Shown here: positions 1-8,278 of the stretch, one piece after another | Layout: each line of letters starts with the position of its first letter | Numbering within the stretch: the first letter of the stretch is position 1 | Made by a program: the position numbers and the translations under genes | The notes under the pieces: generated by a model | Told to the model about the DNA's origin: nothing | The model's input: only the letters and a program-made list of their open reading frames with translations | The model's database searches: none | Source of the DNA: Rhodopila globiformis | Lineage (GTDB): Bacteria; Pseudomonadota; Alphaproteobacteria; Acetobacterales; Acetobacteraceae | Length of the DNA stretch: 57,964 nucleotides | Assembly: GCF_002937115.1 (NCBI RefSeq) | Contig: NZ_NHRY01000258.1 | Coordinates: 1-57,964, forward strand | Reading direction: 5' to 3'

Positions 1-2
1 CC

Positions 3-176
3 AATCGCCGCTCGCCGCGGACCTACGACCGCGACCTCTACAAGGCGCGCCATCTGATCGAAAATTTCTTCGCCAGGCTCAAGCAGTTCCGTGCCATCGC
101 AACCCGCTATGACAAGACTGCCCGCAACTTCCTCGCCGCGGTCCACCTCGCCGCCGCCGTCGTTTGGCTTAATTGA
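3..176 (+). CDS. IS5-family transposase, C-terminal end (partial)
   Basis: This frame is open from the left edge of the window and encodes the last 57 residues of a DDE transposase. The visible part contains the typical IS5-family ending: a YDRDLYKARHLIENFF stretch holding the catalytic Glu region, then RLKQFRAIATRYDKTARNFL and a hydrophobic tail. The stop codon at 174-176 is followed within about 10 bases by TGACGACACGCCCTA, which resembles the terminal inverted repeat of IS427-type IS5 elements, so the element probably ends near 187. The rest of the element lies outside the window. The next reading frame begins immediately, which suggests that the element inserted into or directly in front of that gene. 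Confidence 0.8.
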   Translation, partial: NRRSPRTYDRDLYKARHLIENFFARLKQFRAIATRYDKTARNFLAAVHLAAAVVWLN

Positions 177-1210
177 CGACACGCCCTAATGCCGCGCAGT
201 TCGGCCTGCTGATGCTGGGATGCGCAATCGTCGCGTGGCGGCACCGGGACCTGATGCGCAGCGCGGCATGGCCGTCCCTGATGATCGCGGTGGTGCTTCC
301 GGCCTGTCTGCTGCTGGGCTGGAGCAGCTACACAGCCAGCCAGATACCGGGCGGCGAGTACCACATCATGCCGCTGGCGGCGTGGCGATGGAGCCTGCTG
401 CCGCAGATCTTGCACAGTATTTTCCGCATCATGGTCGCGAAGACCGGCCTGTTCGCGCTGATCGTCTTCATAGGCATCCGCGCCGTGCTGGCTTTGTGCG
501 CCCGGGACACCCTGGCGCCGTCGGCCCGTGGAGTCGCGATAGTCGCGGCCGTCGTTTCGGCCGGGATGATCGGCTTCCTGACCTTCACCTATCTTGCGGC
601 CAGTTTCTCGGCTGAAGAAGCCGTGGCCGCGGCCTCGTTCTGGCGCTACCTGGGGGAGGCCGGCCCGGCCGTCATGGTCGCCGTGCTCGCGGTCCTGCCG
701 CTGGGATGGCTGAAGCGGATGCCGCCCAGGCCGACCGCCGCGGTCCTGCTGGGCGTGACGCTGATGCTGGCGCTGGCGACCGTCAGGCTGTATCGGACGG
801 ACCTTACGTCTCCTGTGCCGTGGTTGCATGCGGTGGCACGGTCGGTCGATGTGCAGGTGCCACCCTCCGCCTCGCTGACGCTGCTCGACATGACCGGCGA
901 CGGATTTCCCGTGCTGATTCAGAACTACGACCTGGCGCTGTCGGCCCGCGCCCCTGGCCTGCCGCCCCGGACAGTAAGCAGGCAAGCCGATGTCACGGGC
1001 ATATCGGGTGCGAAAGCCGCACAGCTCCGTTTCGACGACGCCGACTACGTATGGCTTTCCGAAGGGAATGCGGACGCGACATCCTTGTTCGGCACGGCGC
1101 TGCACCGGAAGTGCAGCTACCTGCTGCGGCACGAGGCCAGGCGCTTCAACACCGTGGCACGCTGGCCCATCGGCTACACCTGGTCGCTGGGAGATGGACG
1201 GCTTGGCTAG
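173..1210 (+). CDS. multi-spanning membrane protein, probably 5'-truncated by the IS5 insertion
   Basis: The open frame of 345 codons starts at a TTG that overlaps the transposase stop, with no convincing ribosome binding site, so this is more likely the 3' part of a longer gene than an intact one. The first 205 residues or so hold about six hydrophobic segments. The last 140 form a soluble, probably periplasmic domain with the stretch DMTGDGFPVLIQNYD and a C-terminal YVWLSEGN region. I do not recognise a family. The architecture of membrane segments followed by a soluble tail resembles polysaccharide-export or GT39-type membrane proteins, and an acyltransferase-3 gene follows, but this is only context. 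A pair of hairpins lies directly downstream. Confidence 0.55.
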   Translation: MTTRPNAAQFGLLMLGCAIVAWRHRDLMRSAAWPSLMIAVVLPACLLLGWSSYTASQIPGGEYHIMPLAAWRWSLLPQILHSIFRIMVAKTGLFALIVFIGIRAVLALCARDTLAPSARGVAIVAAVVSAGMIGFLTFTYLAASFSAEEAVAAASFWRYLGEAGPAVMVAVLAVLPLGWLKRMPPRPTAAVLLGVTLMLALATVRLYRTDLTSPVPWLHAVARSVDVQVPPSASLTLLDMTGDGFPVLIQNYDLALSARAPGLPPRTVSRQADVTGISGAKAAQLRFDDADYVWLSEGNADATSLFGTALHRKCSYLLRHEARRFNTVARWPIGYTWSLGDGRLG

Positions 1211-1266
1211 AGCAATATCGGCCTGACTGGAAATCGCGGAGCGATTTCAGGCCGATGAAATTGCTC
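1210..1266. terminator. long imperfect hairpin downstream of the truncated membrane gene
   Basis: Three nested complementary blocks form one long stem: GAGCAAT (1210-1216) with ATTGCTC (1260-1266), ATCGGCCT (1217-1224) with AGGCCGAT (1249-1256), and GAAATCGC (1230-1237) with GCGATTTC (1241-1248). It starts at the last base of the upstream stop codon, so it can act as a transcription end or mRNA 3' stabiliser. There is no clear T-run. Confidence 0.5.
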
Positions 1267-1282
1267 GTGAAATTATGAGCTG

Positions 1283-1311
1283 GAGCGTTTCCAGTCAGGC
1301 TGAAAACGCTC
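1283..1311. repeat. second hairpin, sharing a 12-bp inverted repeat with the first
   Basis: GAGCGTTT (1283-1290) pairs with AAACGCTC (1304-1311). Inside it, TTTCCAGTCAGG (1288-1299) is the exact reverse complement of CCTGACTGGAAA (1222-1233) in the preceding hairpin, so the two can also pair with each other. This is seen directly; a terminator or repeat-element role is inference. Confidence 0.45.
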
Positions 1312-1613
1312 TAGCCGCAAGGCTGTGACTGAACCGCTGCCGGGCTGCGGAGCGCGGGTCCCTGCCGGGCACTGCTTGTAACGCAAGCGTGGAACAGTTA
1401 GGAGCACGTCAGGCCGATTCGCGCAGCTCGCCCCCACCTCCCGTGGCAGACCACTTCGGATGGCAGCCGATGACCGTGAGGGAGGCGTAAAGCCGGAAGG
1501 CGGCTCCGTGCCGCCGGCCTCGGCCGATGGCTCGAGGTCCTGAGTCCCTGCTGTAGCAAGGCTCGGCCGATCCGGACCTGCCCGTCCAAGGGCGTCATGC
1601 AATGGGGGGTCTT
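1312..1613. other. gene-free stretch before the acyltransferase
   Basis: About 300 bases with no supported gene. A small GC hairpin (GGCGGC-TCCGT-GCCGCC near 1500-1516) is visible, but I could not match the region to a known riboswitch or RNA family. It probably carries the promoter and leader of the acyltransferase gene. Confidence 0.4.
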
Positions 1614-2864
1614 ATGCCGGACGACATAGGGGCGCTTTCCCGCCTGTTCACCTGGTTCGTTGACAGCCCCTTGATGGTGGTCGTGCTGTTCGCCGTGGCG
1701 ATCGCCACCGCGACACTGCTGCTGCGACGCCTGCCGCCAATCCGTCGTGTCCTGGCCGCGGTTGAATCAGGCCGCCACACCAGTATCGACGGATTGCGCG
1801 GCTTCCTGGGAATCGGTGTCTTCATCCACCACACCGTGATCACCTGGTTCTACCTGCACGGCCACGGCTGGACGCTGCCGCCGTCGCGCCTTGTCGTGCA
1901 TCTCGGCCAGACCAGCGTGGCGCTGTTCTTCATGATCACGGCATTCCTGTTCTGGAGCCGCGTGCTGTCGCGGGGAAGCGGCCTCAACTGGGCGGAGTTC
2001 TTCATCTCCAGGCTTTGCCGGCTGTATCCGGCCTACCTGGTCATGCTGGCGCTGCTCGTCGCCGTGGCGTGGGGGTTCGCGTCGCAGCAGCAGCAGGCGA
2101 ACGGCAACTTCTGGCCGTCGCTGGCAAGCTGGCTGGTGTTCACCATGTTCGGCACGCTGAATCTGAACGGCCTGCCAGACACCGGGGAGGCTGTCGCCTG
2201 GGTGACCTGGAGCTTGCCATACGAATGGCTGTTCTACCTGGTCCTGCCGGCACTGGCCTTCGTGGCCGGGCGCGCGCGCAAGCCCGTCGCCGCGGCGGCT
2301 TCGGCGGCGGCGGTCATCGCACTCTTCCTGTCGTTCTATTGGTTCGGCGTGCTTGACCCGTTCAACCCGAAGATCCTGCTGTCCTTCCTCGGCGGCATCG
2401 CCGCCGCGCACTGGGTGCGCAACCAGGCGCTGAAGGACATCGGAAACCGGCGCAGCGCCGGATACGTTGCGATTGCCGCCCTACTCACCGTCGTCCTGTT
2501 CATGCCAACTGCCTATGCCTGGAAGTCCACATTGGGCCTGACGGTGTTCTTCGTGGTCATCGCGTCAGGACACGACCTGTGGGGCCTGCTTCGCCGGCCC
2601 GGGTTGCTGTGGCTTGGGGATATCAGCTACTCGATCTACCTGCTGCACGGCGCCCTGCTCTGGACCGTGTTCCGGCACGTGCTGCCGCACACTCTTGCCA
2701 GCAGCGCACCGGTCTATATCGGCGTGAGCCTGGTCAACGCCATCGTGCTGGTCCTGGTCGCCTCGATCGTGTTCCTGGCGGTGGAACGGCCGGCTATCCT
2801 GGCGGGCAAGCGCTGGCAACAGCGCCTGGGCCGTTCCGCCGTCCCGGTCGGGGCCAGCCCGTGA
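1614..2864 (+). CDS. acyltransferase-3 family membrane protein
   Basis: A protein of about 416 residues with ten or so hydrophobic segments, of the acyltransferase-3 (OafA/NodX/ExoZ-like) superfamily. These enzymes move acetyl or other acyl groups onto polysaccharides, lipid A or other envelope glycans in the inner membrane. The family hallmark is near the N-terminus: SIDGLRGFLGIGVFIHH, with the Arg and paired His expected for the active site. A later segment, LWLGDISYSIYLLHGALLW, is the typical distal signature. The ATG at 1614 was chosen over the one at 1602 because a G-rich binding site (1604-1609) precedes it. The substrate cannot be read from the sequence. The location beside a disrupted membrane gene and an IS end hints at a surface-polysaccharide locus that has been eroded. 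Confidence 0.85.
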   Translation: MPDDIGALSRLFTWFVDSPLMVVVLFAVAIATATLLLRRLPPIRRVLAAVESGRHTSIDGLRGFLGIGVFIHHTVITWFYLHGHGWTLPPSRLVVHLGQTSVALFFMITAFLFWSRVLSRGSGLNWAEFFISRLCRLYPAYLVMLALLVAVAWGFASQQQQANGNFWPSLASWLVFTMFGTLNLNGLPDTGEAVAWVTWSLPYEWLFYLVLPALAFVAGRARKPVAAAASAAAVIALFLSFYWFGVLDPFNPKILLSFLGGIAAAHWVRNQALKDIGNRRSAGYVAIAALLTVVLFMPTAYAWKSTLGLTVFFVVIASGHDLWGLLRRPGLLWLGDISYSIYLLHGALLWTVFRHVLPHTLASSAPVYIGVSLVNAIVLVLVASIVFLAVERPAILAGKRWQQRLGRSAVPVGASP

Positions 2865-2881
2865 CAGCCGCCGGAGGTCGC

Positions 2882-3193
2882 CTACTTCACCGTCTGGATG
2901 ACCTCGAACCCCTCGAACTCCGGATGTCCGGCATACAGCGGCTTGTTGTTGCCGGCGTCGCGGTGCGCCATGCGGAAGGCCTCGGACTTCGTCCACGCCT
3001 GGAACGCCGCCCGGTCCTTCCAGATCGAGTGCGACGAATACAGCACATGATCCTCCTTCGCCGGCCCGCGCAGCAGGTGGAACGACATGAAGCCCGGCAC
3101 GCCGCGCAGGAATGTATCGCGTGAGGTCCAGACCTCCTCGAATGCGGCTTCGGCGCCGGGCAGGACCTTGAAGCGATTCATCGCAATGAACAT
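2882..3193 (-). CDS. antibiotic biosynthesis monooxygenase-fold protein, IsdG/HmoB-like
   Basis: A 103-residue protein of the ABM (dimeric alpha-beta barrel) fold. It carries what looks like the Asn-Trp-His triad of the non-canonical heme oxygenases IsdG/IsdI: Asn6 in FIAMNRF, Trp67 in AFQAWTKS and His77 in EAFRMAH, with the Trp-to-His spacing of ten residues found in IsdG. On that basis heme degradation in the cytoplasm is a reasonable guess. Other ABM proteins with similar sequence are of unknown function, and no heme uptake gene is nearby. The gene is divergent from the MFS transporter gene across 96 bases, which must hold both promoters. Family assignment is firm; the activity is inferred. 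Confidence 0.85.
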   Translation of the reverse strand: MFIAMNRFKVLPGAEAAFEEVWTSRDTFLRGVPGFMSFHLLRGPAKEDHVLYSSHSIWKDRAAFQAWTKSEAFRMAHRDAGNNKPLYAGHPEFEGFEVIQTVK

Positions 3194-3289
3194 GGGCCGG
3201 TTCCTCGTTGTTCGGTATCAGGAAGCTGGGGTCGCTTCATGCTATCACAAGCCGACTGACTCGAAAGACCGCCGCCTCGAAGGAACCCA

Positions 3290-4591
3290 ATGGCCGCATC
3301 GTCGCTGCATCTTATCCGTTCCCGGCGCCTCTGGCCGCTGACGCTGGCGCAGTCCTGTGGCGCGCTGAACGACAACCTGGTGAAGAACGCCATGATCGTG
3401 CTGGCGATCTTCCGCCTGGGCATCGGCGGCACCGGCCTGTCGGCCCTGGCGGGGGCGCTGTTCATCGCGCCGTACATCCTACTGTCCGCCACCGCCGGGA
3501 AGCTGGCCGACCGGTTCGCCAAGCCGCGGCTGGTGGTGGTCTATAAAGTGGCCGAGGTGCTGCTGACGGCCGCCGCCGCCGGCGCCTTCCTGTTCGCCAG
3601 CGTCCCCGCCCTGCTCGCCGTCCTGGTCGGCCTGGGTGTCCAGGCGGCGCTGTTCGGGCCGGTGAAGTACGGCGTGCTGCCGGAATACCTGGCCGAGGAC
3701 GAACTGCTCGCCGGCAACGGCATCATCGAGGCCACGACCTTCCTGTCCATCGTCTGCGGCACGGTCGCGGGCGGCGGGCTGATCCTGCTCGGCCCCGGCC
3801 CGGCCGTCGTCGGCGTCACCGGCGTGGGCCTGGCGCTGCTCGGCCTGCTCGGCGCGCTGCGCATGCCGGATGCGCCGCCAGCGGACCCGGCGCTCGACCT
3901 GGGCCTGAACCTGGCCGCCGAGACCTGGCGCGTGGTCCGGGCGGCCGCCGCGATCCGGCCGATATGGCTGTCGGTGCTGGCGCTGTCCTGGTTCTGGACC
4001 ATGGGCGCCACACTGCTGACCGAGTTCCCGATCGTCGCCCGCGACACCATGCATGCCGAGGGCAGCGTGCTGACCCTGTTGCTGGCGGTGTTCGCCATCG
4101 GCGTCGGCGTCGGCTCCATCGGCTGCGCGCGGCTGCTGCACGGGCAGGTTTCCGCCCGGCTGACGCCGTTCGCCGCGCTGGGGATCTCGCTGTTCTGCCT
4201 GGATTTCGCCTGGGCCGCGACCGCCGCGCACGGGCTGACGACCGCCGGAGCGGTGCTGGCCGCGCCGGCCGGATGGCGCATGCTGCTCGACCTGACCCTG
4301 CTGGCGATGTGCGGCGGTGTCTATTCCGTGCCGCTCTACGCCATCATCCAGGAGGCGGCGGCGCCGGCGCAGCGCTCGCGCATGATCGCCGCCAACAACA
4401 TCATGAACGCGCTGTTCATGGTCGCCGGGTCCGCCGCCGCGGCGGCCCTGGCCGCGGCAGGACTGGACGCGCCCGCGGTGCTGCGCGTGGCGGCGGCGGT
4501 CAACCTGGCGGCGGCCGGATGGATCTTCGCGGCGCTGCGGAACCGGGGCTTCAGCCTACCCGCCAAACCGCTCGCGCCCGAACCCAAGTAA
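3290..4591 (+). CDS. MFS transporter, lysophospholipid transporter LplT-like
   Basis: A 433-residue, 12-segment major facilitator. Two features point to the LplT branch, which flips lysophospholipids across the inner membrane: NDNLVKNA near residue 27 (LplT proteins have a similar FNDN motif) and LFGPVKYGVLPEYL at 121-134. In many bacteria LplT is coupled to or fused with the acyltransferase/acyl-ACP synthetase Aas, which re-acylates the imported lysolipid. No Aas is present here, so its partner is elsewhere or the substrate differs. The start is supported by AAGGA just upstream of the ATG at 3290. The 3' end overlaps the end of the convergent HAD gene by 36 bases. Confidence 0.8.
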   Translation: MAASSLHLIRSRRLWPLTLAQSCGALNDNLVKNAMIVLAIFRLGIGGTGLSALAGALFIAPYILLSATAGKLADRFAKPRLVVVYKVAEVLLTAAAAGAFLFASVPALLAVLVGLGVQAALFGPVKYGVLPEYLAEDELLAGNGIIEATTFLSIVCGTVAGGGLILLGPGPAVVGVTGVGLALLGLLGALRMPDAPPADPALDLGLNLAAETWRVVRAAAAIRPIWLSVLALSWFWTMGATLLTEFPIVARDTMHAEGSVLTLLLAVFAIGVGVGSIGCARLLHGQVSARLTPFAALGISLFCLDFAWAATAAHGLTTAGAVLAAPAGWRMLLDLTLLAMCGGVYSVPLYAIIQEAAAPAQRSRMIAANNIMNALFMVAGSAAAAALAAAGLDAPAVLRVAAAVNLAAAGWIFAALRNRGFSLPAKPLAPEPK

Positions 4592-5218
4592 GTCACCGAT
4601 GGCGTCGATGCTGATGTCGGCCGGACGGTGGCGGCGAACTTCCTCGCGATCCAGCGCATAGTGTCCCTGGCGCGGGAACACCGTGGTGACGCGCTCGCCC
4701 CAGCTTTGCTTCAGGGACTCCAGGATGCGCAGCTTGTCGTCGATCATGACGTAGCGGCGGGCCGGGTACAGGCGCTCGACGTCGTCCAGCACCTGCTCCT
4801 TATGGATATAGATCAGGACATGGTCGTCGAACGCCTGCCACAGGCCGGACCGCTCGACCTTGCGCGGCTGGAACACCGCGTCGCCGTCCGACAGGATCAC
4901 CGGCAAGCCCCAGGCGGCCACATGCCGCACCGCCTCCAACGCCCGCGGATACAGCCGATCGGCGAACGGGTAGTCGGCCAGCCAGTTGGCGATGCGCAGC
5001 ACCTTGGGATTGTGCAGGAACTCCAGGCGGTAGCGCTGCAGCGCCCCCAGGTAATCGGCATAGCCGAGTTCGCGGCGAAGGTCCTCGAACAGCTTCCAGT
5101 AGCAGTCGTGGGCTTCCTGGCCGTATTCGGCCGTCAGGTGCGCGCCCAGGTCGTGCTGGACATGGTCGTTGTCCAGCAAGGTGTTGTCGACGTCGAACAG
5201 AAAGACGATGTCGTGCAT
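4556..5218 (-). CDS. HAD-family hydrolase
   Basis: A 220-residue haloacid dehalogenase-type phosphatase. Motif I is FDVDNTLLDND with the nucleophile Asp9 and general acid Asp11. Motif II is probably the ILSDGD segment, the conserved Lys is in the PRKVERSG region, and motif III is YVMIDDK. A helical cap domain occupies roughly residues 20-95. Such proteins hydrolyse small phosphorylated metabolites, and the substrate cannot be inferred. It lies 7 bases upstream of lpxK on the same strand, so it may be co-transcribed as the first gene of a run leading away from the lipid A genes only if read-through occurs from them: the direction is lpxK then HAD. It overlaps the convergent MFS gene by 36 bases. 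Confidence 0.85.
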   Translation of the reverse strand: MHDIVFLFDVDNTLLDNDHVQHDLGAHLTAEYGQEAHDCYWKLFEDLRRELGYADYLGALQRYRLEFLHNPKVLRIANWLADYPFADRLYPRALEAVRHVAAWGLPVILSDGDAVFQPRKVERSGLWQAFDDHVLIYIHKEQVLDDVERLYPARRYVMIDDKLRILESLKQSWGERVTTVFPRQGHYALDREEVRRHRPADISIDAIGDLLGFGRERFGG

Positions 5219-5225
5219 ACCCCAG

Positions 5226-6212
5226 TTAAAGCGAACCGGGCGGCCGTGGCCTCATCACACTATCGAGGCACTGCTCGATCCGGTCCGCATTTTCCCATAC
5301 GAGACCGACACAAATGACGGTGACGCGGGCGCGGAACTCCGGCGGCAGGCGCACTGCGTCCTTGGGCGTTGTCACCAGCCTCGCGTCCAGCGCCGCCGCC
5401 GCACGTTCCAGTGCCGCGAGGTCGCCTGCCGTGTAGGGATGATGGTCCGGGAACGGCCGGGCCGCCGTGACCACGGCGCCGGCCTGCCGCAGGGGGGCGA
5501 AGAATTTGTCCGGGATGGCGATGCCGGCAAACGCCAGGACCCGCTGCCCGGCCAGGACGCCAATCGCCGTATCCTGCCGCAGATCGGCCCGCAGCACCGG
5601 CAGGTGGGGCGGCAGCCGGGCCAGTGCGCCGGTGGCGTCGGCGCCGATGAGCACCACCGCCTGGCAGCGGGCAGCCGCGGCGGCAATTGGCTCGCGCAGC
5701 GGCCCCGCCGGCAGCACCCGGCCGTTGCCGAAGCCGGTGCGGCCGTCAATCACCAGGATCGAGAAGGTTTTCGCCAGGGTCGGGTTCTGCAGCCCGTCAT
5801 CCATCAGCAGCACCTGCGCGCCCGCCGCCACCGCTTCCCGGGCGCTTGCCGCCCTGTCGGCGCCAATCCAGGTCGGGGCGGCCGCGGCCAACAACAGAGC
5901 CTCATCGCCGACGCGGGCGGCCGGATCATCCGCCGCCACGCGATGCACGCCGCGCGAATCCCCACCATAGCCGCGCAGCAGCACATGCACGGTATGGCCG
6001 CGATCGGCCAGGCGGCGGGCGAGGTCCAGCACCAGCGTCGTCTTGCCGGCGCCACCGACGGTGACGTTGCCGCAGCAGATCACCGGCACCGGCGCCTGCC
6101 ACCCGGGCCGCGCCACCCGGCGCGCGGTCATGGCCGCGCCGACGGAAGACAGCGGCGACAGCAGCCGGGCCAGCAGACCATCGCGTGACCAGAAGGCGGG
6201 CGCGCCGGGCAT
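5226..6212 (-). CDS. lpxK: tetraacyldisaccharide 4'-kinase
   Basis: A 328-residue LpxK, the inner-membrane kinase that phosphorylates the 4' position of the tetraacyldisaccharide to give lipid IVA, the sixth step of lipid A synthesis. The P-loop is unmistakable at residues 48-59 (GNVTVGGAGKTT). The downstream LLRGYGG and LLMDDGLQNPTL motifs are family signatures; the latter contains the Walker B Asp pair. The C-terminal LVTTPKDAVRLP segment is also typical. It starts 3 bases after the waaA stop codon on the same strand, so the two are almost certainly translated from one message. That places Kdo transfer and lipid IVA formation under joint control. Confidence 0.96.
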   Translation of the reverse strand: MPGAPAFWSRDGLLARLLSPLSSVGAAMTARRVARPGWQAPVPVICCGNVTVGGAGKTTLVLDLARRLADRGHTVHVLLRGYGGDSRGVHRVAADDPAARVGDEALLLAAAAPTWIGADRAASAREAVAAGAQVLLMDDGLQNPTLAKTFSILVIDGRTGFGNGRVLPAGPLREPIAAAAARCQAVVLIGADATGALARLPPHLPVLRADLRQDTAIGVLAGQRVLAFAGIAIPDKFFAPLRQAGAVVTAARPFPDHHPYTAGDLAALERAAAALDARLVTTPKDAVRLPPEFRARVTVICVGLVWENADRIEQCLDSVMRPRPPGSL

Positions 6213-6215
6213 CGT

Positions 6216-7493
6216 TCAGGCCAGGGGCACGTGCGACGGCAGCAGCGACAGCAACGTCTCCGCCGTCTGTTTCGGCAGTTCGGCGTGGCGGCGCGCCGAG
6301 GCGGCGGCCCGTTCGCCAAGCTGCCTGCGCAGCGCCGGGTTGTCCAGCATGCCGGCGACAAAGCCCGCCAGGCCGTCGGCATCCGCGACCTCCACCAGCC
6401 CGCCGGCCTGCCGCAGCAGGGCGACGTGCGCCGTGAAGTTGCCGGTATGGGGACCAACCGCGATGGCGCAGCCCAGCCGCGCCGGTTCCAGCAGATTCTG
6501 GCCGCCGCCCGGCGCGATCAGGCTGCGGCCGACGAACGCGATGGGCGCGACGCGGTACCACAAGCCCAACTCACCCATCGTGTCGGCAATCCAGATGCCC
6601 TGGTGCGGCAGTCCGTCGCCGGCGCTCCGGCGCGGCGCGTTCAGCTCGGCCGCCAGCGCGGCGCCGCGGTCCGGATGGCGCGGCGCGATGATGGTCAGCA
6701 ACCCCGGATGCGTCGCGGCGACCCGCGTGTGAACGGCGGCAACGAGCACCTCCTCCCCCGGATGGGTGCTGGCCGCCAGCCACACCGGCCGATCGGCCAG
6801 CTCGATGGTAAGGCGGGCGAGCTCCTGCGGATCCGCGGGCAGGTCCGGGGCGGCGAATTTCAGGTCGCCCGGCGCCTCGACGCTCCGGGCGCCGAGGAGC
6901 CGCAGCCGCCCGGCATCCTGTTCCCCGCGCGCCTGGATGCGGTCGAAGGCGCCCAGCAGGTGGCGGGCCAGGCCGGGGAACCGGCGCCAGCGGGTGAAGC
7001 TGTGGTCGGACATGCGGGCGTTCACCAGCATCAGCGGGATGCGGCGCGCCCGGCAGGCGGCAAGCTGGTTCGGCCACAGCTCACTTTCCACGAAGCACGC
7101 CACGTCCGGCCGCCAGTGCGACAGGAAGCGATCGACCCAGACGGGGACATCGAGCGGCGCGAAGCGGTGCAGCACATGGCCGTCCAGCCCCAGCTCCGGA
7201 AGGCGCTGCGCCAGCAGGGCCTGTGAGGTCGCGGTGCCGGTGCTCAGCAGCACGGTCGCCCGGCCGCGCAGCGCCGCCAGCACCGGCAGGATGGACATCG
7301 TCTCGCCGACGCTGGCGGCGTGCATCCAGATCAGCGGGCCGGGCGGCCGCGGCGTCGGATCGATGCCGCGGCGTTCGGGGAGGCGGGCCGCGACCTCAAG
7401 CCCCCTGGCGGCGCGGCGGCTCAGGTTCAGCCGCAGGGCCGGAGCCAACAGCGTCGCGGCGACCGCCCAGCCGGCGCGGACGGCGCCGATCAT
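6216..7493 (-). CDS. waaA: 3-deoxy-D-manno-octulosonic acid (Kdo) transferase
   Basis: A GT30 family Kdo transferase of 425 residues (also called kdtA), a membrane-anchored enzyme that adds Kdo from CMP-Kdo to lipid IVA. An N-terminal hydrophobic anchor is followed by HAASVGE, whose Glu (residue 64 with this start) is the expected catalytic base. ESELWPN, IWIADTMGELGLWY and GGGQNLLEPA are the usual nucleotide-sugar and acceptor motifs. The ATG at 7493 was chosen over a GTG at 7502 because it forms an ATGA overlap with the stop of the upstream acyltransferase gene, the hallmark of translational coupling. Whether it transfers one or two Kdo residues cannot be told from sequence. Confidence 0.95.
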   Translation of the reverse strand: MIGAVRAGWAVAATLLAPALRLNLSRRAARGLEVAARLPERRGIDPTPRPPGPLIWMHAASVGETMSILPVLAALRGRATVLLSTGTATSQALLAQRLPELGLDGHVLHRFAPLDVPVWVDRFLSHWRPDVACFVESELWPNQLAACRARRIPLMLVNARMSDHSFTRWRRFPGLARHLLGAFDRIQARGEQDAGRLRLLGARSVEAPGDLKFAAPDLPADPQELARLTIELADRPVWLAASTHPGEEVLVAAVHTRVAATHPGLLTIIAPRHPDRGAALAAELNAPRRSAGDGLPHQGIWIADTMGELGLWYRVAPIAFVGRSLIAPGGGQNLLEPARLGCAIAVGPHTGNFTAHVALLRQAGGLVEVADADGLAGFVAGMLDNPALRRQLGERAAASARRHAELPKQTAETLLSLLPSHVPLA

Positions 7494-8164
7494 GCCGGAC
7501 ACAGCGCATCCGCCTGGTCCGCAACCTGGTTGAGCGCCGCGGTGATGGCAGGGACGGCGGCCTGCCAGTCGTCGCGGCTGACGAAAATCGCCGGACCGCA
7601 GACGAGGACGCCGCGGCCGAACGGCAGCGGCAGCGCCATCCGGTCCCAGGTGCGGAGCTGGATGCGCCGGCTGGTGCGGGCGGCGCAGGGCAGCACCGGC
7701 ACGCCCGCCAGGGCCGCGAGCTGGGCGACGCCGGGGGCAGCCTGGCGGCGCGGTCCGCGCGGCCCATCCGGCGTGATGCCGATCTGGCCGCCCCTGGCGA
7801 GTGCCAAGGCCAGGCTGCGGAGCCCGGCCGCGCCGCCGCGGGACGTGGAGCCGAAGATTGGCTCGATGCCGAAGCGCCGCACCACCGTGCCGATGAACCG
7901 CCCGTCCCGGTGGTGGCTGACCAGGGTGTAGATCGGAGTCGGGCGATACAGCGGCAGGGTGCGGGCGATCAGCACCAGCTTCGAAATCAGCGGCAGGAAT
8001 TCGTGCCAGAAGGCGAACACGGCCGGCGTGCCGGCGCCGTAGTGGTCAAAATGCTCCCGGCCATGCACCGTCCAGCGCGTCGTGCGCAGGGCGATCGCAA
8101 GGTACAAGCCAAGGACTCTCGCCAGCAGGGCCTGGACCTGTGACGTGCGCAGCAGGGACTTCAT
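7490..8164 (-). CDS. DUF374 lysophospholipid acyltransferase-family protein
   Basis: A 224-residue protein of the DUF374 branch of the PlsC/LPLAT acyltransferases. The active-site block is AFWHEFLPL (the His of the HX4D-type motif), and a second conserved block is ITPDGPRGPRR, the substrate-binding PDGPRGP signature of DUF374. One hydrophobic segment near the N-terminus may anchor it to the inner membrane. In many alphaproteobacteria this gene directly precedes waaA and lpxK, which suggests a role in acylating lipid A or a related precursor. No activity is proven for the family as far as I know. Its stop codon overlaps the waaA start in an ATGA arrangement. Confidence 0.88.
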   Translation of the reverse strand: MKSLLRTSQVQALLARVLGLYLAIALRTTRWTVHGREHFDHYGAGTPAVFAFWHEFLPLISKLVLIARTLPLYRPTPIYTLVSHHRDGRFIGTVVRRFGIEPIFGSTSRGGAAGLRSLALALARGGQIGITPDGPRGPRRQAAPGVAQLAALAGVPVLPCAARTSRRIQLRTWDRMALPLPFGRGVLVCGPAIFVSRDDWQAAVPAITAALNQVADQADALCPA

Positions 8165-8278
8165 TAGCCCGCGGGTAGCACGCAGGGGGATGTTGCGGAA
8201 GTGTGGTGACGAGGAATTCCCAAGCGGAAATCTCGTTTGTCATGAATTCAGCGGATGTCCGCCCGGCCCGGCGCGATG

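Noticed and set aside
1312-1613. Possible riboswitch or structured RNA
   Set aside because: GC-rich hairpins and an AGGAG-like stretch were noticed, but the conserved cores of the cobalamin, SAM or TPP types could not be found, so no RNA feature is called.
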